A program made the translations under genes and the position numbers. A stretch of DNA of 64,000 nt, taken from NCBI RefSeq assembly GCF_000621505.1, contig NZ_JHYD01000001.1, positions 310,001 to 374,000 on the forward strand, read 5' to 3'. Origin of the DNA: Ruminiclostridium cellobioparum DSM 1351 = ATCC 15832 (GTDB lineage Bacteria; Bacillota; Clostridia; Acetivibrionales; DSM-1351). Below are positions 26,389-35,678 of this stretch, piece by piece; position 1 is the first letter of the stretch; each line of letters begins with the position of its first letter. Below the pieces are notes generated by a model, which searched no databases, was not told the DNA's origin, and saw nothing but the letters and a program-made list of their open reading frames with translations.

Positions 26389-27831
26389 CTATTTATGCAG
26401 GGTTTCATGATACATCTTCATGTATTCCCTTGCGGATTTATTCCAGCTGAAGTCGGCCCTCATGCCTCTTTCGACGATCAGCTTCCAGATATCCTTCCGG
26501 TCATAATAAAAGCTGACTGCTCTTCTGATGGTATTTAACATATCATGCGCATTATAGTTGGCGAAGGTAAAACCGTTTCCGGCGCCGGTTTCCTCGTTGT
26601 ATGCAAAAACAGTATCGTTAAGTCCGCCTGTTTCGCGGACTATTGGGACAGAGCCGTACCGGAAGCCGAATATCTGACCCAGGCCGCAGGGCTCGAACAG
26701 AGACGGCATCAGAAACATGTCTGATCCAGCGTAAATACGCTGGGCGAGGGTGTCGCTGAAGGTTATGCTGGCAGAAACCTTGTCCTTGTGCCGGGAGGCT
26801 GCATCTTCAAAGACCTGTTTGTAATGCTCGTCACCTTTTCCAAGCAGCACCAGTTGGATATCCATTTGTATTAATTCTTCAAGCACGTACTCTATAAGGT
26901 CAAAGCCTTTTTGTGCAGTGAGCCTTGAGATTATACCAATAACTGGTACTTCAGGTCTTACAGGTAAGCCCAGCTCCTCCTGAAGCTTCTTTTTATTTTC
27001 ATATTTTAATGAAATACTGTCGGCAGAGTAGTGGGCATATATTCTCCTGTCGGTTTTGGGATCATTTTTGTCATAATCTATTCCATTAAGAATGCCGTAC
27101 AGGTCTTTAGAGCGTTTAACCAATATGTCCTTTAAACCCTCACCGTAAAAATCGGTTTTAATTTCCTGAGCGTAAGTGGGGCTTACGGTGCTGATGGAAT
27201 CCGAATAAACCAGACCGGCCTTCATGTAGTTAACGCAGTCATGATATTCAATTCCGTCTGGAGTAAAATATTGCCAGTCAACATTCATTAAATCCGACAG
27301 GACACTCTTCGGGAATATTCCCTGATATTTCAGGTTGTGAATGGTAAAGACTGTTTTGATTTTGCTGTAGTGAGGCTCTTTGTAGTTTGCTTTCAGGAGA
27401 AGGCTGACAATGCCGGTCTGCCAGTCGTTGCAGTGTATAATGTCCGGCTTGAAGCCGATCAGAGGGAGCATTTCTATAATGGCCTTGCTGAAAAATGTAA
27501 ATTGCTCCGCTTCATCAAAATCGCCGTACAGCTCATTCCTGCTGAAATAGTACTCATTGTCCAGAAAGTAGTAGGTGACATCCTCGTACACAAGCTTCAA
27601 AATGCCGCAGTATTGATGTCTCCAGGAGAGATCTACAAATATATAACCCATGAACTCCATTTTATCTTTATACGCTTGCGGGATACCTTTATAGTTTGGC
27701 ATAACAACCCGGATGTCGGCACCAAGTTTTGAAATTGCTTTGGGAAGGGAGCCGGAAACATCCCCAAGCCCTCCCGTTTTGGCGAAAGGGAATACCTCGG
27801 AAGATGCAAATAGAATATTCAAGTTATTCAT
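26389..27831 (-). CDS. glgA: Glycogen synthase (ADP-glucose)
   Basis: The 480-residue GT5 enzyme extends alpha-1,4-glucan from ADP-glucose. It shows the N-terminal KTGGLGDVSGSLPKA (ADP-glucose binding), the HNLKYQGIFP segment, GIISRLTAQKGFDL and the C-terminal PSLFEPCGLGQIFGFRYG motif. Length is normal. GGAGG precedes the ATG by seven bases. No glgC, glgD or glgP is adjacent, so other genes of glycogen storage lie elsewhere. Confidence 0.97.
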   Translation of the reverse strand: MNNLNILFASSEVFPFAKTGGLGDVSGSLPKAISKLGADIRVVMPNYKGIPQAYKDKMEFMGYIFVDLSWRHQYCGILKLVYEDVTYYFLDNEYYFSRNELYGDFDEAEQFTFFSKAIIEMLPLIGFKPDIIHCNDWQTGIVSLLLKANYKEPHYSKIKTVFTIHNLKYQGIFPKSVLSDLMNVDWQYFTPDGIEYHDCVNYMKAGLVYSDSISTVSPTYAQEIKTDFYGEGLKDILVKRSKDLYGILNGIDYDKNDPKTDRRIYAHYSADSISLKYENKKKLQEELGLPVRPEVPVIGIISRLTAQKGFDLIEYVLEELIQMDIQLVLLGKGDEHYKQVFEDAASRHKDKVSASITFSDTLAQRIYAGSDMFLMPSLFEPCGLGQIFGFRYGSVPIVRETGGLNDTVFAYNEETGAGNGFTFANYNAHDMLNTIRRAVSFYYDRKDIWKLIVERGMRADFSWNKSAREYMKMYHETLHK

Positions 27832-28107
27832 TATAAAACCTCCTAAGCAATGGATAAATTATAGCTTTAGTTTAGCAGAATTTACATTTCGGTACAATAA
27901 CCATACTTATTATTATATTGGGACGTGTTGGTTTTGAATTTTTACGGCAAAAATTTTTAAATTTAAAAAATTTCTTAAAAAAACACATATGTATTATATC
28001 AATTTCCAGGTAACTGTCGTATAATGATTTTGTATAGGTAATCTGTGGTAATTATTTAATAGATAAGCAGAGTATTTATATAATTATTTTGTAAGGAGGT
28101 CAGATAA

Positions 28108-28404
28108 ATGGACTTAAAGGACTTATTAAAGAAGAAGAAAAGATCGACTAAAAAACAAACTGCTAAGAATGTAGCTATTGGAGCAGGCATTGGTACTGCT
28201 GTTGGTGTAGCTGCAGGAGTTTTACTGGCTCCCCAGTCTGGAAAAGAAACCAGAGAAGATCTTGTGAAGACAACCAAAGAGACTCTTGAAACTGTAAAAG
28301 AGGGCTTAAATGTTGCAAAGGAAAAAATAGAAGAACTGGTTAAAAAAGAGAAGACTTTTATTTGCGGAGAAGATAAGGAAGAAGAAGCAGAAGAAGTTGA
28401 ATAA
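28108..28404 (+). CDS. YtxH-like protein, 98 aa
   Basis: A lysine-rich N-terminus precedes a Gly/Ala-rich membrane helix (about 25-46) ending in APQSGKETRED, the YtxH-family hallmark, followed by a long charged helix likely to form a coiled coil and an acidic tail. It is probably a small membrane-anchored stress or envelope protein. It is 38 bases upstream of a DUF948-like gene, a common pairing. Confidence 0.85.
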   Translation: MDLKDLLKKKKRSTKKQTAKNVAIGAGIGTAVGVAAGVLLAPQSGKETREDLVKTTKETLETVKEGLNVAKEKIEELVKKEKTFICGEDKEEEAEEVE

Positions 28405-28442
28405 ACCGGAATATAAGTCATAAATGCGAAAGGAAGTTGTGT

Positions 28443-28823
28443 ATGTCTGTTACTGTAGACCTTAGTGTTGTGGCATGGTTTATTATTTTCTGTATCGCTG
28501 TAATTATTGGAGTATTTTTAATAATTCTTCTGAGAAATTGCCTAAAGGTAGTAGACAGGGTCAACAAGATACTTGACAAAAAATCCGAAAGTATTGAAGA
28601 AACTCTCGAAGCGCTGCCGTCAACTGTAAAAAGTATTGATGAACTTGCAGTTAGTGCAAAAGATACTTTTGATAAAGCAACATCAATTGTTTCTACAGTT
28701 GAAGATACAGTTACCGAAACCATAGATTCATTCTCGTTTAATGCTGAGAACGTGCTGAGTATTATCAATGTAGCAAGCTCGGTTGTCAAATCCATTATTA
28801 ACGCGTTTTCTTCAAAAAAATAA
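28443..28823 (+). CDS. DUF948-like membrane protein, 126 aa
   Basis: One N-terminal membrane helix (about 10-32) is followed by a long helical, heptad-like region (VVDRVNKILDKKSESIEETL onward), as in DUF948/YtxG-type proteins. AAAGGAAG precedes the ATG at 28443. It probably works with the YtxH-like protein; the role is not established. Confidence 0.75.
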   Translation: MSVTVDLSVVAWFIIFCIAVIIGVFLIILLRNCLKVVDRVNKILDKKSESIEETLEALPSTVKSIDELAVSAKDTFDKATSIVSTVEDTVTETIDSFSFNAENVLSIINVASSVVKSIINAFSSKK

Positions 28824-28833
28824 TATTATTTTT

Positions 28834-28871
28834 AATAAAAAACGAAAGGGCTTACCTTTTCGTTTTTTATT
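28834..28871. terminator. Terminator of the YtxH pair
   Basis: A 17-bp stem (AATAAAAAACGAAAGGG with CCTTTTCGTTTTTTATT) closes on a 4-base loop at 28851-28854. Confidence 0.9.
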
Positions 28872-29076
28872 ATGCAGGCAAATTGGAAATGAGTTGAGAA
28901 ATTTGTCGGCAGCGCTTTATATTACATTATTGAAACCATTCTATTGTTGTAATAATCAAGCGTGTATGATATTATTTAGTTACGCGGTCCTGCCAACAAA
29001 AGACAAATTTTTTACATTGAATGGCAATAAAAATGTCATTCGTTAAAAACTAAAATACGATATGGGGTGAAATCCT

Positions 29077-30468
29077 GTGGATGGAAATGTACGATTGAGT
29101 GCTACAGTAATAAGCTGTATGGGCAATGACTCAGAGCAAGACGACTTTTATTTTAATGGAAGTTTTTCCAATTGTCATAGTACGCAGAGTATACAATTAT
29201 CCTTTGAAAAAGCGGCAAATAATTATGTCTTTGCCATATCAGATTCCATGGGCCTTGAAGATGGGGATTTTAATGGAATATCAGCCATAAGGGAGATTAA
29301 AAAATATCACGAAAGTGCAAAGATTCAGCAGTTTTCTCTTGAGACTATTTCTGAAAGAATATATGAAGCAGTACAGTTGTCCAGCAATTTGATATATAGC
29401 AAATCGGTAATTGCAAGTCAGAATTCCACCAGATTGACAGGTTTTTCTTCACTAATCATTGATAATAACAGAGCGGCAGTTATGAATTTGGGCAACAACG
29501 GAGCCTTTTTATTCCGACAGGGCGTACAAAAGGATATCTTCTCAAGAAATAACGGCCGTAAAACCGAAAAATTAAGAAGTCTGGGAATAAATCCTACTAT
29601 GCCTGATTTGCTCAATGATACCGAGCAGATTCTAAAACTGGCCGAAGAGGAATCCAAAACAAAAATAAAATTGTCACCGAGTTTTGAGCTGGAAGAGGAC
29701 GATTTGATCATTTTATGCAGTGACGGCCTTCTGAACGGCATAACCAGAAGCAGGCTGGAGGCTGTGGTGGATGCCGGTTTCGATCCTTCCAAGATGGCCA
29801 GTGTCCTGTATCAGGAGGCACTGAAGAGCGGGCTGGAGGATGGAATAACCATTATGGTCATCAAGGTTGATGAAATCAGAAGCCTTGCATTTGGTTATGG
29901 CAACAGGCGGATAAACCCGGTGGGTTATGAGAATGAAACTGAGGGAGAAGAGGAAGAAGAGCACAAGGAAAGCAATATTGTAAATTACATATTAGGGTTT
30001 GTTTGTGTTTTGGTAATATCGGGTGTATTGTTCATGGGGTATCTTATATTATCCAACAGCGGTATTTTTGGCTCGGATAAGGATAATAACACCTCTCAGG
30101 CAAGTATGACCACCAACAGCCAGGAGGACAGCGCGGACCTGACCCAAAACGGCGGGGACGATGCCGAGAATTCTGATGCCGTTGAAACTTCCACAGCATC
30201 AGTTGATTCACAAGGCGGCAGGGACAACAGTTCCTCCGGCAACGGCTCGGGCAATAATTCCCCGGGCAGCCAGCAGGGTAATTCCGGACAAAACGCAAAT
30301 TATGATTATGATACATATATTGTAAAGTCAGGAGATACCTTCAGTGGAATAAGCAAACAGTTTTACGGAGATTTTAACAAATACAATATCATCATGGAGT
30401 TTAACAATATAAAGAAAGACAACAGCTTATATGTAGGGCAGGAGCTTAAAATACCAAAAATAAAATAG
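29077..30468 (+). CDS. PP2C-type phosphatase with membrane helix and LysM domain
   Basis: The 463-residue protein has an N-terminal PP2C/SpoIIE-like phosphatase region (about 1-265, with ISDSMGLEDGD, CSDGLLNG and LEDGITIMVIKV as metal-site motifs), an acidic linker, one membrane helix (about 303-325), a Ser/Asn/Gly-rich outside linker, and a C-terminal LysM domain (about 415-462, with YIVKSGDTFSGISKQFYGD). Topology places the phosphatase inside and LysM in the wall, so it may report wall state through Ser/Thr phosphorylation. The start is GTG at 29077. No Ser/Thr kinase is adjacent. Confidence 0.88.
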   Translation: MDGNVRLSATVISCMGNDSEQDDFYFNGSFSNCHSTQSIQLSFEKAANNYVFAISDSMGLEDGDFNGISAIREIKKYHESAKIQQFSLETISERIYEAVQLSSNLIYSKSVIASQNSTRLTGFSSLIIDNNRAAVMNLGNNGAFLFRQGVQKDIFSRNNGRKTEKLRSLGINPTMPDLLNDTEQILKLAEEESKTKIKLSPSFELEEDDLIILCSDGLLNGITRSRLEAVVDAGFDPSKMASVLYQEALKSGLEDGITIMVIKVDEIRSLAFGYGNRRINPVGYENETEGEEEEEHKESNIVNYILGFVCVLVISGVLFMGYLILSNSGIFGSDKDNNTSQASMTTNSQEDSADLTQNGGDDAENSDAVETSTASVDSQGGRDNSSSGNGSGNNSPGSQQGNSGQNANYDYDTYIVKSGDTFSGISKQFYGDFNKYNIIMEFNNIKKDNSLYVGQELKIPKIK

Positions 30469-30506
30469 CCTGGGCCTGATTGCTGAAGCAACTTAATATT
30501 TTTACT

Positions 30507-30541
30507 AATAGCAGCTTTTAAAACGGCTGCTATTTTATTTT
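30507..30541 (+). terminator. Terminator of the PP2C-LysM gene
   Basis: AATAGCAGC pairs with GCTGCTATT and is followed by TTATTTTT. Confidence 0.85.
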
Positions 30542-30643
30542 TAAATATTTGGTGTAAATACTGGAACATTTTAAAATCGGGCTACGTCTATTAGATATGT
30601 TGGCAAGATTTACTATCATTTATTAAAACGAGGGGGTATTAGA

Positions 30644-32782
30644 TTGAAAAAAATAATTTCAATGCTGCTTGTAGTCACATTATTGATTACATTTATGACA
30701 CCGGCTATGGCGAGCAGTTCCGCATCAAACGACAAGGGACTTGAAAATGCCATCAAGGCCGTAAAGGAAAAAATAACAATTCCGGCTGACTGCAACAAAT
30801 TTAGTTATAATATTTATAATCAGGATGGTACGGTAATATGGAACCTGGGTTGGAGCAATGAAGCTGATCAAAAGTATATCAACGTTACTATTGATGAGAA
30901 CAATTTCATATCCGGCTATTCATCATACCAGTACTCCTCGAATTATGACAAGAAAATTCCAAAATACTCAAAGAGCCAGGGCAGGGAGATAGCGGAAAAA
31001 TTCATTAAGCAGCTGAATCCTTCTCTTCTTTCTGAATTCAAAGCTGTAGATAACAACAATTATTCACAGGACAGAGAGTACAATTTTAACTATGTGAGAC
31101 AGGTTAACGGTATTGACTATCCCGGAAATGCAATCAGTATAAGTGTTAATAATTATACCGGAATAGTTTCCAACTTTAACTGCACCTACTCCAAAAATAC
31201 CAAGTTTGAGTCTGCGGATAAGGTCATAAGCCTTGAGGAAGCAAAGAAGGCATTTACAGAGAAGCTTGGATTAAAGCTTGTATACAATTTCAAATCCGAC
31301 AAGGATAAAATTGTATCATACCTGGCTTACATTCCGAAGGATTCCAACAAGTATATCGACGCAATCACCGGAGAAGTGGAAAAAACAACAAGCAATAACA
31401 GGATACTCTACAGCAGTGACATGATGGAAAAAATGGCTTCTTCCAATGCGGGAGCGGCAGTGGTACTGACTCCGGAGGAAACAGATGCCGTCAAGGACAT
31501 GTCAGGACTTAAAACAAAAGAAGAACTTGATACTAAAGTACGGGCTATAGCACAGTTCAAACTTGACAGCGGCTTCACCCTGTCAAGTGCCGAACTCAGG
31601 AAGGATTGGAGAAACAGTGATTCCTTCATCTGGTATTTGCGCTACACTAAGGTTGTCAACAAGGAGACAAACCAAATAAGAGAAGTATCGGTGTCATTGG
31701 ATGCCAGGAGCGGAGATATGATTAATTTCTGGACATATTACGATTCTCCTGCAGGTACCAAACCTCAAAAGACAAAGGATGAGGCAAAAAAAATCAGTGA
31801 CGATATTTTACAGAGCTTGATACCGGGTTATTATTCTCAAGTAAAATATGACGATACCTATTATGCTTATGATGAAACACAGAACCAGCAGTTTACCTTC
31901 AGATATGTCAGGATCCAGAATGGTCTGGAGTGTCCCGACGACTACCTCACAATAACCTATGACAATCTCAGTGCAAACGTTACAAGTGTCAACTCCAATT
32001 GGACCAAGAATGTGAAATTCGATGATCCTAAAAAGGCAATTGCAATTGAGAAGGCATATGACATACTCTTTGATAATGCAAAATTGGGATACGGTATCCA
32101 ATATGTCAGTGATTACAGCAATACTTCTCTGAAAGATATAGTACCGGTAAAGCAGGATTCTGACAAAGCCGTACTGGGATATTTCATAAACAGCAGCAAG
32201 CCATGCATTATCAATGCCGAAACAGGTGATATTCTCAATTATTCGGGAGTTGTATACAATGAGAATAATGTTTCGGATTATACCGACATAAAAGGTCTAT
32301 ATGCTGAAAACCAGGTAAAGATACTCACTCAGCTGTCAATCAGATATCAGGAAAATGAACTGAAAGCAAATGACCAGCTGCTTCAGAAAGATTATTTCAT
32401 TTTATTATGCAAGCTCAATGACCTTTATTTTATTGATTCAAACTCAGATAAGGAAACGGCTGTTGACAGAATGTATACCAATCTTATAAATTCGGGAATC
32501 ATTACAAAGGCTGAAAAAGCTCCAAATTCTTCTTTAACCAGGGAAGAAGCGGCGAAATTCTTTGTAAAATTCCTTAAATTGGGCCAGGTGGCTGAATTGA
32601 AGGGGATATACAAATCCGATTTCAAGGATGCCGCAAAGATTAACCCCGACCTTCTGGGATATGTATGTATAGCATCGGGATTAAAAGCAATGAACGGTGA
32701 CAACAATAACTTTAATCCACAGAATAAAATGACCAGATTGGAAGGACTGCTTTCAATATACAGTTACTTAAGCAATAAATAA
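30644..32782 (+). CDS. Secreted YcdB/YcdC-repeat protein with SLH domain
   Basis: The 712-residue protein starts at TTG 30644 after GAGGGGG. A signal peptide (about 1-24, cut near AMA-SSS) is followed by two YcdB/YcdC (PepSY-like) units, each with a sequence like VRQVNGIDYPGNAISI or VRIQNGLECPDDYLTI, and a C-terminal S-layer homology region (TREEAAKFF, then FNPQNKMTRLEGL). It should be surface-anchored. PepSY-like domains often inhibit or chaperone proteases, but the role here is unknown. Confidence 0.88.
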   Translation: MKKIISMLLVVTLLITFMTPAMASSSASNDKGLENAIKAVKEKITIPADCNKFSYNIYNQDGTVIWNLGWSNEADQKYINVTIDENNFISGYSSYQYSSNYDKKIPKYSKSQGREIAEKFIKQLNPSLLSEFKAVDNNNYSQDREYNFNYVRQVNGIDYPGNAISISVNNYTGIVSNFNCTYSKNTKFESADKVISLEEAKKAFTEKLGLKLVYNFKSDKDKIVSYLAYIPKDSNKYIDAITGEVEKTTSNNRILYSSDMMEKMASSNAGAAVVLTPEETDAVKDMSGLKTKEELDTKVRAIAQFKLDSGFTLSSAELRKDWRNSDSFIWYLRYTKVVNKETNQIREVSVSLDARSGDMINFWTYYDSPAGTKPQKTKDEAKKISDDILQSLIPGYYSQVKYDDTYYAYDETQNQQFTFRYVRIQNGLECPDDYLTITYDNLSANVTSVNSNWTKNVKFDDPKKAIAIEKAYDILFDNAKLGYGIQYVSDYSNTSLKDIVPVKQDSDKAVLGYFINSSKPCIINAETGDILNYSGVVYNENNVSDYTDIKGLYAENQVKILTQLSIRYQENELKANDQLLQKDYFILLCKLNDLYFIDSNSDKETAVDRMYTNLINSGIITKAEKAPNSSLTREEAAKFFVKFLKLGQVAELKGIYKSDFKDAAKINPDLLGYVCIASGLKAMNGDNNNFNPQNKMTRLEGLLSIYSYLSNK

Positions 32783-33241
32783 ACAAAGAAATATAGCTAA
32801 ACAATAAATAAGAAATAAGTAAAAATAATGAGTAAGTGATATGAGCAGGCACAAAAAAAGCAGGGGAACGGCGGTTAAGCTGCCGTTCCTGAAACATTAA
32901 AAAAAAAGAGGGGACTGACCGAGGTCAGTCCCTTAAATAATAGGGATTTATCAAAAAATAGATATAAGCTGATTTAAATGTATTAATAAACACGGTTATT
33001 GTATAATTATACGATATTATAACCAATATTTCAATAAGAAATTTTAATAATTTATCATAATAAATTGCTAAATTATTAAAACCTGACAATTATTTTTTTG
33101 TACAATTTTATTTTATCCATTTACAACTTTTTTCGGTAAGCTAAATATATATATGCCGATTATTGGTTTTTTATATTTGACTATTTATTGTCGGAAAGGT
33201 TAAAATTAAATAGACAAAATATTTTCGGAGGTAATTTACTG
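32783..33241 (+). other. Intergenic region with two hairpins
   Basis: GGAACGGC/GCCGTTCC (32865-32889) and GGGACTGACC/GGTCAGTCCC (32911-32932) are strong stems after the SLH gene; the second resembles a stem at 37113-37143. The rest (32940-33180) is very AT-rich and shows no gene. Confidence 0.6.
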
Positions 33242-33529
33242 ATGCTTACACATGTAGTATTTTTCAAGCTGAAGGATAAAAGCAAGGGAACACTTGAAAA
33301 AGTAAAAAATGATCTTCTTGCGCTGAAGGAGCAAATTCCATTGATCAGGTCAATAGAGGTCGGTATGGATATTTTACAGACTGAAAGATCTTTTGATGTT
33401 GTACTTTATTCAAAATTTGATTCTTTAGAGGATATGAAGGCCTATCAGGTGCATCCTGCACATGTTAAATTTGTGGAGTATATTGAAACTGTAAAGGATA
33501 TCATTTATTCCGTGGATTTTGAAAGCTGA
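33242..33529 (+). CDS. Dabb-family stress-responsive protein
   Basis: The 95-residue protein starts MLTHVVFFKLKDKSKGTLEK and has the A/B-barrel pattern with VGMDI, DVVLYSKFDSLEDMKAYQ and HPAHVKFVEYI, diagnostic of Dabb proteins. Members are dimeric alpha+beta barrels; some are enzymes, most are uncharacterised. GGAGG precedes the ATG at 33242 by 11 bases; an upstream in-frame start has no site. Confidence 0.9.
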   Translation: MLTHVVFFKLKDKSKGTLEKVKNDLLALKEQIPLIRSIEVGMDILQTERSFDVVLYSKFDSLEDMKAYQVHPAHVKFVEYIETVKDIIYSVDFES

Positions 33530-33571
33530 TTTTAGCTGCTGCTGCTGATTGGCATTGGGTAAAATAATAAA

Positions 33572-33641
33572 AAAGTCAATTACTGTCGGCTGAAAGCTTA
33601 ATCCGCCTGGAAAGCGAAGGCTTTAAACCGTAATTGACTTT
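33572..33641. terminator. Long hairpin after the Dabb gene
   Basis: AAAGTCAATTAC (33572-33583) pairs perfectly with GTAATTGACTTT (33630-33641) across a 46-base insert that itself contains AAAGCTTA/AAAGCGAAGGCTTT arms. It probably ends the Dabb transcript. Confidence 0.65.
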
Positions 33642-33681
33642 GTTAAAATTGACTAAAGATGAGACTTTGGAGATTGGGATT

Positions 33682-34839
33682 ATGAGAAAATTATGCTCTG
33701 TATTACTTGTATTAACTTTTATGGTGACAGTTTTTACAGGATGTTCAAACAATAATTTGTACACCAATAAAACAACCGTTGAAAATTCTGCCAGTACGCA
33801 AACACAAGCACCGGAACAGGCCGGGCAATCGGAACAAACGCAGTCCTCCGACAGCAGTCCTGCTGCCGAAACTGAAAATTCCCAGGCTGCACCTGCAACG
33901 GATACAAAAGGAATAGATGTTATTGATTACACCAAGGTAAAGCCAAATGAAAGCGGACAGATTATGGTTGTAATGTTCCATAATTTTGTAGAGTCCTATC
34001 CCAAGGGGAATAATGAATACACGACAACTTTTGATGAATTTGAGAAATTGCTGCCGGAATTGTATGAGAAGAAGTATAGATTGATCAGTCTTACGGATAT
34101 GCTCAATAACAACATAAATGTGCCCGCGGGCTGCATTCCCATTGTGTTTACCTTTGACGACGGTACTTCCGGACAGTTCAATATGATTGAGAAAGACGGA
34201 AAGCTGGCGGTTAATCCAAGATCAGCCGTAGGGATCATGGAGGAGTTCTATAAAAAACACCCCGATTTCGGGTTGCAGGGCACCTTTTACGTTAACCTGG
34301 GAGTAAAGACCTTCCAGGGTTCGGGTAATATGACCGACAGGATGAATTACCTGATTGAAAAGGGCTTTGAGATTGGAAACCATACAAAAACACATGTGTC
34401 GCTGCCTCAGGTCAAAACTGTTCAGAAAATGCTTGAAGAGGTGGGCGGGAACCAGGTGTTGATGAATGAAATCGTGCCAGGATATGCTTTTAATTCATTT
34501 TCACTGCCTTTCGGAAATGCCTCAAAAGATCTGAAGGAATATGTAATAAAAGGGAATTATCAGGGTGTTGATTACAAGCATTCAGCTGTTGTGCTGGTTG
34601 GTGCAAATCCGGCGCCGTCACCGGTATCACCGAAATTTGATCCGCTGGCGCTTCCAAGGGTCAGGTCAACCGGTCAAAAGAAAGTGGAATGCGACCTGGC
34701 CTGGTGGCTCGATACTCTGGGCAGGGGAAGTTCACAATATGTCAGCGATGGAAATCCTGATACCGTCACAGTACCTAAAGACAAGCAAAAAAATGTGGAT
34801 ATGTCCAGGCTGAATGGAAAGCAATTGATCACATATTAG
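33682..34839 (+). CDS. Polysaccharide deacetylase lipoprotein
   Basis: The 385-residue protein has a lipoprotein signal (lipobox VFTGC), a Gln/Ser/Thr-rich linker, and a NodB-type CE4 domain with MVVMFHNF, TFDDG (catalytic and metal Asp) and HTKTH (metal His). It should sit on the outer membrane face and remove acetyl groups from peptidoglycan or another glycan. The start is ATG 33682. A strong terminator follows. Confidence 0.88.
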   Translation: MRKLCSVLLVLTFMVTVFTGCSNNNLYTNKTTVENSASTQTQAPEQAGQSEQTQSSDSSPAAETENSQAAPATDTKGIDVIDYTKVKPNESGQIMVVMFHNFVESYPKGNNEYTTTFDEFEKLLPELYEKKYRLISLTDMLNNNINVPAGCIPIVFTFDDGTSGQFNMIEKDGKLAVNPRSAVGIMEEFYKKHPDFGLQGTFYVNLGVKTFQGSGNMTDRMNYLIEKGFEIGNHTKTHVSLPQVKTVQKMLEEVGGNQVLMNEIVPGYAFNSFSLPFGNASKDLKEYVIKGNYQGVDYKHSAVVLVGANPAPSPVSPKFDPLALPRVRSTGQKKVECDLAWWLDTLGRGSSQYVSDGNPDTVTVPKDKQKNVDMSRLNGKQLITY

Positions 34840-34850
34840 GAGCTAGCTCC

Positions 34851-34898
34851 AAAGTACCCCGAGGAGGCAGAAAAACTGCCGGCACGGGGTACTTTTTT
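34851..34898. terminator. Terminator of the deacetylase gene
   Basis: AAAGTACCCCG (34851-34861) pairs with CGGGGTACTTT (34885-34895) and is followed by Ts. Confidence 0.9.
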
Positions 34899-35115
34899 AT
34901 TGTCCGGGAAAGTATGATTTTTTTGCGCGTGCCGACTTTGTTCCATAGCGGCAGATATTCTGAAATAAGTTGTGTTTTCTCTCCAAAATGCAGGTATATT
35001 TGCATGCAGGAATGTTTACAATAAGCAAGGGAATATTATATAATTAATGTAAATTACTGGGTGTAACATTTGTACAGTTTGTATTAATAATTTCAAAGGG
35101 AGAGGGAAACAGAGT

Positions 35116-35427
35116 ATGAGTCAAAGACAAATAAAAAAGATGCAAACCGATACTGATGTCAAGCGGAAGGCTATTAAACAGGTAGTTGCCCATATAAGAA
35201 AAAAAATCACTTCCGAATACGTGGGCAGTGAACATTTAAAAGAGTGGCTTACTGAGATAGAAAGTATAATTGCCAAGGAAGAATTCGATATCAAAGATTA
35301 TATCCATGCCAGGAAGAGCCTGAATGACATAATTGAGAGGACTCTTGATGAGGAAATGCGTTTTAAGCTGAGAGACTCATGGTTCAGCCTGGGGAAGGCT
35401 TTGGAGAAAAAGGCAAAAATAAATTAA
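35116..35427 (+). CDS. Hypothetical protein, 103 aa
   Basis: It is a highly charged, helical, soluble protein (QRQIKKMQTDTDVKRKAIKQ onward) with no motif that I recognise. GGGAGAGGG lies upstream of the ATG. A second small gene follows 22 bases downstream, so the two may form a unit. Confidence 0.65.
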   Translation: MSQRQIKKMQTDTDVKRKAIKQVVAHIRKKITSEYVGSEHLKEWLTEIESIIAKEEFDIKDYIHARKSLNDIIERTLDEEMRFKLRDSWFSLGKALEKKAKIN

Positions 35428-35449
35428 TACTGGGTTTGGAGGGCAGTAT

Positions 35450-35629
35450 ATGCTGATTAAACAAAAGAAAAAAGTTGAAGAGAATAATGATTTGCTGGAA
35501 AGAATCAAAAGTGAAATACAGTCTCAGCTGGGTGACAGAGGAGTGGCTGTATCAGGTATAAATATGCAGATTAATCCAAACAACATATCTCTCAGTATTT
35601 ATATAAGCGGATCTAAAAGATTGGCATAA
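35450..35629 (+). CDS. Small hypothetical protein, 59 aa
   Basis: The frame runs from ATG 35450 to TAA 35627-35629 with GGAGGG nine bases before the start. It has a Lys-rich N-terminus, a short helix (NDLLERIKSEIQSQLGDR) and two beta-like segments (GVAVSGINMQ and ISLSIYISG). No family is recognised; the strong ribosome site and the following terminator support it. Confidence 0.6.
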   Translation: MLIKQKKKVEENNDLLERIKSEIQSQLGDRGVAVSGINMQINPNNISLSIYISGSKRLA

Positions 35630-35640
35630 AAAGTTGAAAC

Positions 35641-35675
35641 AAATCCCCTGATCACAGAAAAAGACCAGGGGATTT
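35641..35675. terminator. Bidirectional terminator before argH
   Basis: AAATCCCCTG (35641-35650) pairs with CAGGGGATTT (35666-35675), with T-rich flanks on both strands. Confidence 0.9.
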
Positions 35676-35678
35676 TTA

